Origin: UBA11606 sp965243715
Lineage (GTDB): Bacteria; Actinomycetota; Acidimicrobiia; Acidimicrobiales; Aldehydirespiratoraceae
Reading direction: 5' to 3'
Assembly: GCA_965243715.1 (NCBI GenBank)
Contig: CBDEVU010000007.1
Coordinates: forward strand, 124,001-188,000
Length of the DNA: 64,000 bases
The notes below the pieces were generated by a model. That model was not told where the DNA came from. It ran no database searches and was given only the letters and a program-made list of their open reading frames with translations. The translations under genes were made by a program, and so were the position numbers. Positions 50,767 through 59,901 of this stretch are shown piece by piece (positions within the stretch are counted from its first letter, which is position 1; each line of letters starts with the position of its first letter).

Positions 50767-51635
50767 CGAGCAACTCCAACATCGTGTCCCAGACCGCGAA
50801 AACCGACTGCGGCCGCGCCGATGATGGGACCATCGCTACCCAAGGCGGCTGGGATAATCCGGGTCCCAGTCGAGTGTTGCAAGGTTGCGATGCGATCAAT
50901 TTCCGCCTGGGCCGCACTGAAGAACATCTCGCCGTAACCGAGGGCGACCGACCCCGCAACCACCGCAAGCGGAAGGTCGAGCAAGTTGGCGACGGAGCCA
51001 ACGGCGCGCCCCACCATCATTCCGGCTCGGCGCCGTTCGTGGTCGTTGGCGTTGATCGCAGGCTTCCCGAGGCGTGCCGCGATGCCCGTGCCGCTCGCTT
51101 CGGCTTCAAGCACCCCCCGCACATGTGTGGGTAAGTCAATTCCTTCCGGATCAACAACGATGTGCCCAATGTGGCCAGCGTTGCCGTCGGCACCGTCAAG
51201 TAGGCGACCATCAAGAACGATGCCGCCGCCAATTCCGGTGGAAACAACCATCGCGATGAAGTTCTTTTCCCCCCTCGCCGCGCCCTTCCATGCCTCGCCT
51301 AAGGCAAGCGCCTTGGCATCGTTGTCCACGAATGTCGGCTTGCCGCTAAGATCAGCCAACCGAGGGAGCAACGGGAAGTTCCGCCACGCCGGGATATTGA
51401 GGGGACTCACTTCCGTACCCCCGCGCCGCATTGGTCCCCCCGAACCCACGCCACAGACCGAGATCATGGTGGTGTCGAGGGTCTCGATGATTCCGATTAG
51501 TCGCTCGAAAAGTTCGTCACAGTGGATCGCGCCGCTAGAATCGATCCGTTCTCGGTCAAGAATCGTGCCTTTAGCATTCACGATCGCGGCTTCGAATTTC
51601 GTGCCGCCAATGTCGACAGCGAGCGCTAGATCCAT
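50763..51635 (-). CDS. ROK-family sugar kinase (glucokinase-like)
   Basis: About 290 residues. LALAVDIGGTKFEAAIV is the ATP phosphate loop; FVDNDAKALALGEAW contains the catalytic Asp, and VSTGIGGGIVLDG and GNAGHIGHIVVDPEG carry the ROK motif. The CXCGXXGCXE zinc motif of glucokinase/NagK-type ROK proteins is not seen near ANVTH-like position (PTHVRGVLEAEASG), so zinc may be lacking. The sugar is not certain. ATG 51635 or GTG 51638 is the start. Confidence 0.85.
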   Translation of the reverse strand: MDLALAVDIGGTKFEAAIVNAKGTILDRERIDSSGAIHCDELFERLIGIIETLDTTMISVCGVGSGGPMRRGGTEVSPLNIPAWRNFPLLPRLADLSGKPTFVDNDAKALALGEAWKGAARGEKNFIAMVVSTGIGGGIVLDGRLLDGADGNAGHIGHIVVDPEGIDLPTHVRGVLEAEASGTGIAARLGKPAINANDHERRRAGMMVGRAVGSVANLLDLPLAVVAGSVALGYGEMFFSAAQAEIDRIATLQHSTGTRIIPAALGSDGPIIGAAAVGFRGLGHDVGVAR

Positions 51636-51708
51636 CACTACCTACCAATGTAAGCACCGCTCGTCTAGTTGGATACTATCTTGTGCGTTGAGATCACGCG
51701 GAGGCCTC

Positions 51709-52704
51709 GTGACTACTACTGAAAATCCAAACGTGGTGGCCGACCACGGGGCCAGTAACGGCTTCGCCGAGAACTTCGCCACCCTGACCGCCAACATCGG
51801 CCAAGCCATTCGCGGCAAGTCGAGGGTGATTCACCTGCTCGCCCTGGCGTTGGTTTCCGACGGCCATGTACTCGTCGAAGATGTGCCCGGAGTCGGTAAA
51901 ACCAGTCTCGCCAAAGCACTGGCTCGCAGCGTCGATGGCCACTTCGGCCGCGTCCAGTTTACCCCTGACCTTCTTCCCACCGATGTGACTGGGGTTAGCG
52001 TTTGGAATCGGTCAGTCAATGTTTTCGAATTTCGCCCTGGTCCCATATTCAGCGATATCCTCCTCGCCGACGAAATCAACCGGGCCTCACCCAAGACCCA
52101 ATCAGCCCTGCTCGAGGCAATGGCCGAACGACAAGTCACAACCGATGGGGTTACCCGCCAACTTGGCGCGCCGTTTATGGTCATCGCGACCCAAAATCCC
52201 ATCGAGCATGAAGGCACCTACGCCCTACCCGAAGCACAATTGGACCGCTTCTTGATGAGGCTAGAGATTGGCTATCCGGATCGGCTGGCGGAACTCGAGA
52301 TTCTGGACACCCATGGCACGTCATCGGAGCCGGCCGACCAACTCAAACCGGTGTTGACGGCTGCTCAGGTAGTCGAAATGGCGGCATCGCTTGACCGAGT
52401 CTATCTCGCTCCGGTCCTTCGAGGCTACCTACTCGACCTAGCCGCGGCCACCCGCAGCCATCCCTCATTGGGGCTCGGTTTATCCCCGCGCGGCGTGGTT
52501 GCCCTCCAGCGGGTCTGTCGCGCTCACGCCGCGGCCGAAGGGCGAGCCTTCGCCACCCCCGACGACATCAAGACCCTGGCTAAATACGTGCTTCCGCACC
52601 GACTTCTGGTCACCCCGGAGTGTCGGATGCGAGGAGTTCGCCCCCGTGACGTGGTGACAGAGATCCTAGATGGTGTGCCGGTACCGCGACCCGGGGGCAG
52701 TTGA
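51709..52704 (+). CDS. MoxR-family AAA+ ATPase
   Basis: 331 residues. Walker A is in EDVPGVGKTSLAKALA, Walker B in SDILLADEINRASPKTQ, and the sensor region in MVIATQNPIEHEGTYALPEA. MoxR ATPases act as chaperones in the assembly of DUF58/VWA partners; here a DUF58 gene follows by 3 bases. GGAGG sits 4 bases before GTG 51709, so translation starts there. The frame is open far upstream, but that part is antisense to the ROK kinase. TACTAT at 51674-51679 is a possible -10. Confidence 0.93.
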   Translation: MTTTENPNVVADHGASNGFAENFATLTANIGQAIRGKSRVIHLLALALVSDGHVLVEDVPGVGKTSLAKALARSVDGHFGRVQFTPDLLPTDVTGVSVWNRSVNVFEFRPGPIFSDILLADEINRASPKTQSALLEAMAERQVTTDGVTRQLGAPFMVIATQNPIEHEGTYALPEAQLDRFLMRLEIGYPDRLAELEILDTHGTSSEPADQLKPVLTAAQVVEMAASLDRVYLAPVLRGYLLDLAAATRSHPSLGLGLSPRGVVALQRVCRAHAAAEGRAFATPDDIKTLAKYVLPHRLLVTPECRMRGVRPRDVVTEILDGVPVPRPGGS

Positions 52705-52707
52705 TTC

Positions 52708-53877
52708 GTGCCCACTCGCTCGGGTTGGAGCGTCTTAGTTGGCGGTTTGGGCTTCATTGGGGCGGGCCGGCTCTTTGGTTCGGTTAGTTTTCTCGTCGTC
52801 GGTTGCGTAGCAATCGCCGCGGTGGTGCTGGCCGTCGCCACTCGGCGATTCCGGCCCAGCCGCGTAGCGGTCGCCCGTCATCTCACCCCTCCTCGTGTTC
52901 AGGTAGGCGACTCGGCTCGAGTTGATCTCGAGGTGGTGAATCGCGGTCGGTACCGAACTCCGCTCATGCGCCTCCACGACACCGTTGCCGGCACGGGCGG
53001 TGTACAACTCTCGCTCGCGCCACTGGCCGCCAAGGGGGGCACCGTTCACGGCGCATACCGTTTCCCGACCGAACGTCGAGGGGTCCTTCATCTCGGCCCG
53101 ATCCAGATCGAAGACGTCGACGCACTTGGTTTGGCCCGGCGACGCCACCACGTCAATACCACGGCTCGTTTGATCGTTCATCCGCGGGTCGAGACCCTCC
53201 CCCCGACTCGACTTCCGGCCGGAGATGATTCTCTGCTCGGAGCGGGGGTGCTTGCCTCGCTGGGGTTGAGCGATGAAGAGTTCGATGGACTGCGCGACTA
53301 CGTACCAGGTGACGACCCGCGCAAGATTCACTGGCCGTCGTCGGCCCGACTCGATGAATTGCAGGTTCGCCAGTTTCGACCCCCCAGCCACGGCCAGTTG
53401 TCAATTGTCATCGACACCCGACCCCCGTCGGACAGCGCCGAAGCGCAAGATGTCACCACCTCGGTTGCCGCGTCGATTGCTTCGTCGGTGCTTCACGCGG
53501 GTGGCGCAACTCGCATCGCAACAACCGACGGGCACGCCACCCCCCTCGTATCGGGCTGGGCGCAACTCGGTCCGTTACTCGACTTCTTGACCTTGCTCGA
53601 CGGGGGTTCGCCAAATTTCCATCCAGGAATCTCGCGCCCATCGGGATCGGTTATAGCCACCACCGCTGATCCCTTGCTCTCGACCGACCACGCCATGCGT
53701 CAGCGCTTCGCGGCTCGCCTTCGAGCCTCGGTCGTCATTACCGTCGATGTCGAACATTGGGGCGATGGCCGACGTGAGGCCGCGGGAACCGGAGACTGGA
53801 TTCATCTCACCGGCCCCGGTCAATTGCCGAATCGGTGGCGCTTTGGCCGCAACGCCACGCGAGCGGGCGCTAAGTGA
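52708..53877 (+). CDS. DUF58 domain protein
   Basis: 389 residues with two N-terminal hydrophobic segments (residues 6-22 and 25-45), then a beta-rich region and the DUF58 signature: DEEFDGLRDYVPGDDPRKIHW followed by PSSARLDELQVRQF. Begins with GTG 3 bases after moxR and overlaps the transglutaminase gene by GTGA. This gene trio is widespread in actinobacteria; its precise role is unknown. Confidence 0.93.
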   Translation: MPTRSGWSVLVGGLGFIGAGRLFGSVSFLVVGCVAIAAVVLAVATRRFRPSRVAVARHLTPPRVQVGDSARVDLEVVNRGRYRTPLMRLHDTVAGTGGVQLSLAPLAAKGGTVHGAYRFPTERRGVLHLGPIQIEDVDALGLARRRHHVNTTARLIVHPRVETLPPTRLPAGDDSLLGAGVLASLGLSDEEFDGLRDYVPGDDPRKIHWPSSARLDELQVRQFRPPSHGQLSIVIDTRPPSDSAEAQDVTTSVAASIASSVLHAGGATRIATTDGHATPLVSGWAQLGPLLDFLTLLDGGSPNFHPGISRPSGSVIATTADPLLSTDHAMRQRFAARLRASVVITVDVEHWGDGRREAAGTGDWIHLTGPGQLPNRWRFGRNATRAGAK

Positions 53878-56204
53878 ACACCCGACGCCTTCTCGAGGTT
53901 CTCGGTGAGGTCGCAGTTGTCGCGCTGACGTTGGCCGTTACCGTAAGCCTTGACCGTTTGTTTCTGGGCCGTTCCTTCTGGGCCGACTTGGTGTTGTTGG
54001 TGATTGCGTCGCACGGACTGGCGATCGTGATGCGCCGGGCTGGGCTGGCGACGTTGATCTCGCTACTGCTTAGTGCAACTGGCTTCTTGATAGTGATCAA
54101 CCTTGTCTTGTTCCCAGAGACGGCGGGGACCTTACTTCCCACCCGCGATACAGTCGAACTGCTGCGAGCCGACCTCGATCTGGCGTGGCTGATATTCGAG
54201 GCGGAGAGCGCCCCAGTGGAACCGGTTCGGGGTTTTGTGGTGCTGGCCGGGATTGCCTTATGGTGGGTTGCTTTTCTCGCCGATTGGGCGGCATTTCGCC
54301 AGCGCTCAGTCTTGGAGGCCATCGCTCCCGCCACCATCATTTTCGTGTTCTCTACCTTGCTCGGCGCGTCCGAGTCCCCAGTTCTGCACGCGGGACTCTT
54401 CGCCGCGGCCGGGGCGGCGGTGCTGCTCACGATACGAGCCGAACGTCAGGCACGCGAGGAGATCTGGATGGATTCGTCGGCCCCCGCGGGGCTATCAAGT
54501 ACTTTGCGGGTGGGCGTGCTGGCGGTCGTTTTGTCGATTGCTTTCGGCGTGTTCGCTGGGCCCGCCTTCCCCGACGCGGGAGAGGTGTTCATCGATCCGG
54601 CAACATGGGACAACGACGATGAAACCCGCCACGTCATCAGCCCCTTAGTTGGGATCAACGCCACCTTGGTCAATCAGTCGCGCTTTGAGATGTTCTCGGT
54701 GAAGGTGGCGGACCCGGTCGCAGATCGCTCCTATTGGCGTCTCATGGCCCTCACCGACTTCACGGGGCGCCAGTGGGAACGTTCGAGCAACTTTGACCAA
54801 GCGCGTGGATCACTCCCCACCGACGTCGGTCCGGGGGTTCACCGCCGCACGATTACCCAAACCGTTACCACGCGAAGCCTGGGTGGAATCTACCTTCCGG
54901 CGGCCTATGAGGTCTCCAATGTGATTGCTTCTGACGGGGTCAGACTCGAGTACGAAGTGGCTACCGGAGCGCTAGTGGTCGAGACCGGTTCTGAAGCCGC
55001 CGCCGCTCGCGGCTTTACCTACACAATTGAATCTGCTGTGCCGCTCTATTCTGCGTCGAACCTCCCCGACGACGCCACCGACGGACTCGACCAAGACTTT
55101 GTTCAAGAACACACCCAACTCCCCGTCGACTGTACCGGCAACGAAGAGATAACCGACCAGTGCTGGCCCGATGGCGTGACGAAGTTGGCCGAAGAAATAA
55201 CCGCCAACGCTACGAACGACTACGAGCGGATCCTGGCACTGCAGAACCATTTCATCGCCCCAGGCAATTTTACTTACGACCTTGACGTGGCCCTGCGACA
55301 CGACGTCAACTCGATTGAAGACTTCCTGCTGGTGGTTCAGCGCGGCTACTGCGAACAATTTGCGTCAACTTTTGCGTCTATGGCACGCTCGATCGGCATC
55401 CCGGCGCGGGTTGCGGTGGGTTTCACATGGGGCGAATTTGACCCTGCCCGCGGCGAGTTCGTAGTTCGCGGTGAGCACGCCCACGCCTGGCCAGAGGTGT
55501 ACTTCTCGGGCGTGGGCTGGATTGTCTTTGACCCGACTCCAGGCCGGGCCCCGACCCAAAGTCACGCCATCACCGGTTTGATCCCCGCGCAACTCAACGA
55601 AAACGACGCGGCCACCGAACCCGACCTCACCCCGACTACCGTGCCCAACTTAGCGCCCGCCCCGCGCCCCGACAGCGGCCCGTCCCCCGACAGCACCGCC
55701 ACACCAACAACTCTGGCTCTTGCGTCAGACAACCCGCTCAACAATGGCTCCGATGCCCGCCTCCCGTTCGACGTTCGCGTCCTGCTCCGAGCCCTCGCCG
55801 CCCTCGCCGGTATTGCCTTGCTCCTCGCAACGATCCCCCTTACCCGTCTCGACCTTCACCGCCGCTGGGTGCATCGGGTCGGAACAGACCCGGTTGGGCG
55901 GGCCGAAATCAACTGGTACACCGCGACCGATGCGTTGCGGCTCGTTGGCTTGACTCCCACGCCCTCGGAAACGGCCTCCGAATTTGGCCGACGAGCCGTT
56001 GCTTCGCCGCTTCGGGTGGGTCCGGTGGACGATTTGGCCGAGCATCTCACAGTCTTGCGCTACAGCCAAGCCACGGACTCGGCCGCTCATTCGCTGGCTT
56101 GCCGCGACGCTGCGAGAGCGGTGCGTTTCGCGTGCCGAGCCCAAGTCAGCCGGTCTCGGTTGTGGCGTGACGCTATAGATCCGCGAACTCTGAGGCGGCG
56201 CTAA
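53874..56204 (+). CDS. TgpA-like membrane transglutaminase-domain protein
   Basis: 776 residues. About six hydrophobic helices lie within the first 230 residues, followed by an extracytoplasmic transglutaminase core: nucleophile Cys in VQRGYCEQFASTFAS, His in GEHAHAWPEVYF and Asp in GWIVFDPTPG. A proline/threonine-rich linker precedes one more helix (LLRALAALAGIALLL) and a C-terminal cytoplasmic DUF4129-like tail. Likely cleaves or cross-links cell-surface peptides. GTG start, GTGA overlap with the DUF58 gene. Confidence 0.93.
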   Translation: MNTRRLLEVLGEVAVVALTLAVTVSLDRLFLGRSFWADLVLLVIASHGLAIVMRRAGLATLISLLLSATGFLIVINLVLFPETAGTLLPTRDTVELLRADLDLAWLIFEAESAPVEPVRGFVVLAGIALWWVAFLADWAAFRQRSVLEAIAPATIIFVFSTLLGASESPVLHAGLFAAAGAAVLLTIRAERQAREEIWMDSSAPAGLSSTLRVGVLAVVLSIAFGVFAGPAFPDAGEVFIDPATWDNDDETRHVISPLVGINATLVNQSRFEMFSVKVADPVADRSYWRLMALTDFTGRQWERSSNFDQARGSLPTDVGPGVHRRTITQTVTTRSLGGIYLPAAYEVSNVIASDGVRLEYEVATGALVVETGSEAAAARGFTYTIESAVPLYSASNLPDDATDGLDQDFVQEHTQLPVDCTGNEEITDQCWPDGVTKLAEEITANATNDYERILALQNHFIAPGNFTYDLDVALRHDVNSIEDFLLVVQRGYCEQFASTFASMARSIGIPARVAVGFTWGEFDPARGEFVVRGEHAHAWPEVYFSGVGWIVFDPTPGRAPTQSHAITGLIPAQLNENDAATEPDLTPTTVPNLAPAPRPDSGPSPDSTATPTTLALASDNPLNNGSDARLPFDVRVLLRALAALAGIALLLATIPLTRLDLHRRWVHRVGTDPVGRAEINWYTATDALRLVGLTPTPSETASEFGRRAVASPLRVGPVDDLAEHLTVLRYSQATDSAAHSLACRDAARAVRFACRAQVSRSRLWRDAIDPRTLRRR

Positions 56205-56216
56205 CCCTCGGAGTGG

Positions 56217-56606
56217 CTACTGGCTTGGCCCGTTCTTGGGCTGGTTGAAGCGATCGCGCATACGGGTCCCCGCGCCGCCCACTACGTCACGAAGGCCGCC
56301 GCCTCGCATCTCAGAGGTCATCTGTTCGAGTCCGGCCTTGCCAAGCTTTTGGGCATTGTTGAAGAACACAAGCAGGCTGGCGAGCATGACGAGTACGCCG
56401 CAGAAGGCGAGAAGAAACGATACCGACAGCATGGTCACCATCATTACCGTGCCGACGATGAACCCCGCGGCCGCCCACTTCAGATTGCGAAAGGCGTGGG
56501 TGTAGATCGTGGTTTGCGAGACCTCACGGGCGAGCGCAGGGTCGGACTTGTAGAGTTGATCCTCGATTTCAGTGAGGATTCGCTGCTCGTCTTCAGACAA
56601 CGGCAC
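56217..56606 (-). CDS. DUF3040 membrane protein
   Basis: 129 residues. The N-terminal MPLSEDEQRILTEIEDQL is the family hallmark. Two hydrophobic helices lie in about residues 42-80 (WAAAGFIVGTVMMVTMLSV, LAFCGVLVMLASLLVFF), and the tail is basic and glycine-rich. Actinobacterial family, function unknown. AAGGAG is 8 bases before GTG 56606. Convergent with the transglutaminase gene. Confidence 0.9.
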   Translation of the reverse strand: MPLSEDEQRILTEIEDQLYKSDPALAREVSQTTIYTHAFRNLKWAAAGFIVGTVMMVTMLSVSFLLAFCGVLVMLASLLVFFNNAQKLGKAGLEQMTSEMRGGGLRDVVGGAGTRMRDRFNQPKNGPSQ

Positions 56607-56675
56607 CAGAGTGCTCCTTGGTCAGATATTTCATATTGGCACAGCAGCTATCTCTTAACAACGCGGCATACGAAA

Positions 56676-57968
56676 TCATGCCACATCGTTTGGCCCCCAC
56701 TGCTGTTGTCCTTTCTCCATCCGATCGAGCGCTTTGCCTGACCGGGCAAGTGTTGCCGACCCGATGGAAGAGCCACCGAAACGTTTTCGGATCTCCCCTA
56801 TAACGTTATCGGCAACGTTCCAGTTTTGTCCGCTGAGATCATCAAGGGAGAGTTGTTGCGCTTCGAGAGGCGCCAGTTGGTTCACGCTCACGCCGAGCAA
56901 TCTTACCCCCGAGGAAATGTCGACTCGGCTGAACAAGGCGTCGGCCACGTCCCTAATAGTGTGTGCGCCCGCCACTGGTACGGCTTGGCTTTGGGAGCGG
57001 GTGATCGTCGTAAAGTCGGCGAACCGCACTTTGATCGTGACTGTCCTTCCCACCAGCCCGGCTGACCTGAGGCGGGAACCAACCGCATCGCTGAGGCGCA
57101 CGATTTCACGCCTGAGCACCGCTTGGTCGACTAGATCACGGGGGAACGTCTCTTCGCGCCCAATGGACTTCACCCGCTGGTCGACGATCACTGGGCGCTC
57201 GTCGATGGCGTGGGCCAGACGGTGTAGATGGCGGCCAACCGAGTTCCCTAACCCGTTCATGACCCGAGCCGCGGGCTGTGCGGCTAAGTCCGCGACCGTC
57301 TCGATTCCCATCGCAGCAAGCTTAGCAGCCGTGGCCGGACCCACGCCCCACAGGTCACGTACCGGATGTGGATGCAAGAAGAGGAGTTCTTCTCCTGGGG
57401 CAACAACGTGGACTCCCGATCCAAAAACCGGACCTTGTTTACTTGGACGAGGTTTCGCTCGTTCGGTGGCGAGTTTGGCGAGGAACTTGTTCGTGGCTAC
57501 GCCAATCGAGCAAGTCAAGCCCTCTTGTTCGAGCATCCGGGCGCGCAGTTCGCGGGCGATGGTCAGACTTCGATTGCGTCCGTGCAGGGCACCACGAATG
57601 TCGAGGAAGGCCTCGTCGAGCGACAACGGCTCAACGAGCGGTGTGACGTCGTGAAACACTGCCATGATCCGAGCACTGACTTCGGCGTAGTGGTCGTGGT
57701 CTCCCTCCAGAAAGATCGCATGAGGACAAAGGCGCCGCGCCTGGATGGCGGGCATCGCCGAGAAGATGCCGAACGACCGAGCGATATACGAGGCCGCCGC
57801 CACTACCCCCCGGTGACCCGTTCCGCCGACCACCACCGGTTGGTTTCGGAGTTCGGGTCGTCGAACGAGTTCGCACGAAGCAAAGAAGGCATCCATGTCG
57901 ACGTGTAGGAAGCCGAGCCTGCCGTCCGGCGCCCGCCCCGCCCGGCCCTCTATTCCTCGAGCGGCCAC
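56676..57968 (-). CDS. dinB: DNA polymerase IV (Y family)
   Basis: Translesion polymerase, 430 residues. Catalytic acidic residues are in FLHVDMDAFFASCELVRRP and EPLSLDEAFLDIRG; ATNKFLAKLATERAKP and DLWGVGPATAAKLAAMG (helix-hairpin-helix) follow. I see no clear QLxLF-type clamp-binding peptide beyond QQLSLDDL near the C-terminus, which may serve that purpose. GTG start, 6 bases after the mannosyltransferase stop. Confidence 0.94.
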   Translation of the reverse strand: MAARGIEGRAGRAPDGRLGFLHVDMDAFFASCELVRRPELRNQPVVVGGTGHRGVVAAASYIARSFGIFSAMPAIQARRLCPHAIFLEGDHDHYAEVSARIMAVFHDVTPLVEPLSLDEAFLDIRGALHGRNRSLTIARELRARMLEQEGLTCSIGVATNKFLAKLATERAKPRPSKQGPVFGSGVHVVAPGEELLFLHPHPVRDLWGVGPATAAKLAAMGIETVADLAAQPAARVMNGLGNSVGRHLHRLAHAIDERPVIVDQRVKSIGREETFPRDLVDQAVLRREIVRLSDAVGSRLRSAGLVGRTVTIKVRFADFTTITRSQSQAVPVAGAHTIRDVADALFSRVDISSGVRLLGVSVNQLAPLEAQQLSLDDLSGQNWNVADNVIGEIRKRFGGSSIGSATLARSGKALDRMEKGQQQWGPNDVA

Positions 57969-57974
57969 GGCAAA

Positions 57975-58772
57975 TCAACGGACCCTGAGCACTCGGTCGC
58001 GGATGCCCCACCATGTCACCAGGGCTAGGGCTTCAACAATAATTCGGCTGGACATCTTTGATTCGCCCCGAACTCGATCGGTAAACGAGATCCCCACTTC
58101 ACTGATCGATCCCCCCGATCTCAGCACGCGATAGGCCATTTCGATCTGGAAGGCGTAGCCGTCAGCATGCACAGAGGGTAAGTCGATTAGCGCCAAGACA
58201 TCGGCCCGGTAGGCGCGAAAACCGCTCGTTGAGTCGGTGAGGGGGAGGGCAAGCACCTTGGCGGCGTAGCGGTTACCCCAACGAGATAGGGCGCGGCGGT
58301 GCCACGACCAATCCGGGATTGAACCACCGTGGATGTAGCGACTCCCTAGAGCTAGGTCGGCACCGGCCTCCACCGCGGCCAGAAGTTCCGGCAGAACCTT
58401 CGGATCGTGGGAGAGATCAGAGTCCATTTCGACCATGACCGCAAACCCGTCGGCGAGGCCCTGTCGGAATCCTTCTCGATAGGCCGAGCCGAGGCCCGAT
58501 TTCTGTGGACGGCGCAAAACCCTAATCGTGCCTTGCGAGTCACTAGGTCGAGCGTCGCGGATTTGCTCGACCAAATCGGCAGTCCCATCGGGGCTGGAAT
58601 CGTCGACGACCAAAACCGACACCTTGGGACACGCCTCAAGGAGTCGTTGCAGCACCTCTTCGATGTTGGCCGCCTCGTTGAAGGTGGGAAGAACAACCAG
58701 AGTACGCACGGCACCGGCATCGTAGGCGTCGGTGACGGAAGGGATAGCGCCCACCGCTAAGATTCTATCCAT
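57975..58772 (-). CDS. Polyprenol-phosphate mannosyltransferase-like GT2 enzyme
   Basis: 265 residues. TLVVLPTFNEAANIEEVL, VLVVDDSSPDGTADLVEQ and VEMDSDLSHDPKVLPELL are the GT-A nucleotide/metal motifs; LGSRYIHGG and TSGFRAYRADVL follow. These match dolichol-phosphate/polyprenol-phosphate mannose synthase (Ppm1 in mycobacteria), which feeds periplasmic mannosylation. No C-terminal membrane anchor is seen. Start ATG 58772 lies within CATG, shared with the divergent gene; AAGGA stands 9 bases upstream. Confidence 0.88.
   Translation of the reverse strand: MDRILAVGAIPSVTDAYDAGAVRTLVVLPTFNEAANIEEVLQRLLEACPKVSVLVVDDSSPDGTADLVEQIRDARPSDSQGTIRVLRRPQKSGLGSAYREGFRQGLADGFAVMVEMDSDLSHDPKVLPELLAAVEAGADLALGSRYIHGGSIPDWSWHRRALSRWGNRYAAKVLALPLTDSTSGFRAYRADVLALIDLPSVHADGYAFQIEMAYRVLRSGGSISEVGISFTDRVRGESKMSSRIIVEALALVTWWGIRDRVLRVR
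58758..58763 (+). promoter_or_regulatory. Possible -10 element for the small membrane protein transcript
   Basis: TAAGAT with 7 bases before the ATG at 58771, and no Shine-Dalgarno. It lies within the 5' end of the divergent mannosyltransferase coding region. Confidence 0.4.
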
Positions 58773-59058
58773 GACCCCGATTCCTTCATCGTTGGGTAAC
58801 GAAAGTTCCGCTCCGGCGCCCCTCGCTCGGATTTTGGCCGTTCTCGCCATCGTGATCGCCGGACTGTGTGGCGGGTTCACCGGGTACGCCGTCACCGATC
58901 TTCAGTGTCTCAACGATTGTTCGACCATCGCCGGAATTGTCGGCGTTGTCAGTGCCTTAGTCGCGGCCGGGGGCGTGGCGATTGTTGCGGTGCTTACTTT
59001 GCGGGCGATGAGCGAATGGCACGCCATCGAAGCTCAGCGAGCGGACGCCGACTCGTGA
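58771..59058 (+). CDS. Small two-helix membrane protein of unknown function
   Basis: 95 residues from ATG 58771, with two hydrophobic segments, about residues 21-40 (ILAVLAIVIAGLCGGF) and 53-75 (IAGIVGVVSALVAAGGVAIV), and two Cys between them (LQCLNDCS), perhaps a disulfide outside the membrane. No recognised domain. GTGA overlap with the following monophosphatase gene. An earlier in-frame start at 58732 would lie inside the divergent gene and is less likely. Confidence 0.7.
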   Translation: MTPIPSSLGNESSAPAPLARILAVLAIVIAGLCGGFTGYAVTDLQCLNDCSTIAGIVGVVSALVAAGGVAIVAVLTLRAMSEWHAIEAQRADADS

Positions 59059-59846
59059 ACCAGACTCTCACCGCGGAACTAGCCGAGTTAGCTGACGCGG
59101 CCGTGGACGCGGTACTGCCGACCCTCATCGCACCCGAAGTTCGCACCAACCTCGCCACCGACACCAAGTCCAGTGCAACCGACATCGTAACCGCGATGGA
59201 TCGTTGGGCGGAAGAAACCATCGTGGGGGTCATACTTGACGCTCGTCCCAACGACGGCCTCCTCGGTGAGGAAGGGAGCTATCGACCGGCCACGTCTGGA
59301 ATTACGTGGGTGATCGACCCGATCGATGGCACCGTAAACTTCGTTCGTGATCTGCCGGGATTCTCGGTCTCGATCGCGGCCCGCGTCGATGGGATCGAAA
59401 CCGTAGGCACCGTCCACGACCTAGTGCGAGGGGAGCGTTTCCGCGCCATCCGAGGCGGAGGCGCCACCATCAATGGTCGGCCCATAAAAGTGAGCAACGG
59501 CACTGACTTGGCACGTTCGTTGATCGCCACCGGTTTTTCCTACGACGGGATACGGCGGCGCGAGCAGGCCACCGCGCTCGAACATTTACTTCCGGCGGTG
59601 GGCGATATCCGACGCTTCGGCGGGGTAGCCCTTGACCTTTGCAGCGTGGCGTGTGGTCGAGTCGATGGCTGTTTCGAGCGAGGCATCAATGAATGGGACG
59701 TCGCCGCCGGTGGCCTCATTGTGCGCGAAGCGGGGGGCCACACCGAGGACCGACTGGCCGACGAAGGGGCCTATATCGCGGTTGCGCCTGGCATTCAGAC
59801 TGCGTTTTTGGAGCTACTAGGTAGGGTAAACGCCCATGGCTTCTGA
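59055..59846 (+). CDS. Inositol-monophosphatase-family phosphatase
   Basis: 263 residues. Metal-site motifs of the IMPase/FBPase/CysQ superfamily are GLLGEEGSYRP, TWVIDPIDGTVNFVRDLP and INEWDVAAGGLIVREAGG. The substrate could be inositol-1-phosphate (relevant to mycothiol or phosphoinositides), histidinol phosphate (hisN is absent from the his operon) or another phosphate; sequence alone does not decide. GTG 59055 is chosen from the GTGA overlap. Confidence 0.88.
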   Translation: MNQTLTAELAELADAAVDAVLPTLIAPEVRTNLATDTKSSATDIVTAMDRWAEETIVGVILDARPNDGLLGEEGSYRPATSGITWVIDPIDGTVNFVRDLPGFSVSIAARVDGIETVGTVHDLVRGERFRAIRGGGATINGRPIKVSNGTDLARSLIATGFSYDGIRRREQATALEHLLPAVGDIRRFGGVALDLCSVACGRVDGCFERGINEWDVAAGGLIVREAGGHTEDRLADEGAYIAVAPGIQTAFLELLGRVNAHGF

Positions 59847-59888
59847 GCAAATATCGTAATCCGATAGCCGCGCGGCGTCGGAATCTGG

Positions 59889-59894
59889 CAACAT
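59889..59894 (+). promoter_or_regulatory. Possible -10 element for the response regulator transcript
   Basis: CAACAT 7 bases before the ATG at 59902; it departs from TANNNT at the first base. The 55-base gap upstream is the only place for a promoter. Weak. Confidence 0.25.
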
Positions 59895-59901
59895 CAAGGC
59901 A

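Noticed and set aside
50986..51708. In-frame extension of the moxR gene upstream
   Set aside because: It is antisense to the ROK kinase, and a Shine-Dalgarno marks GTG 51709 as the start.
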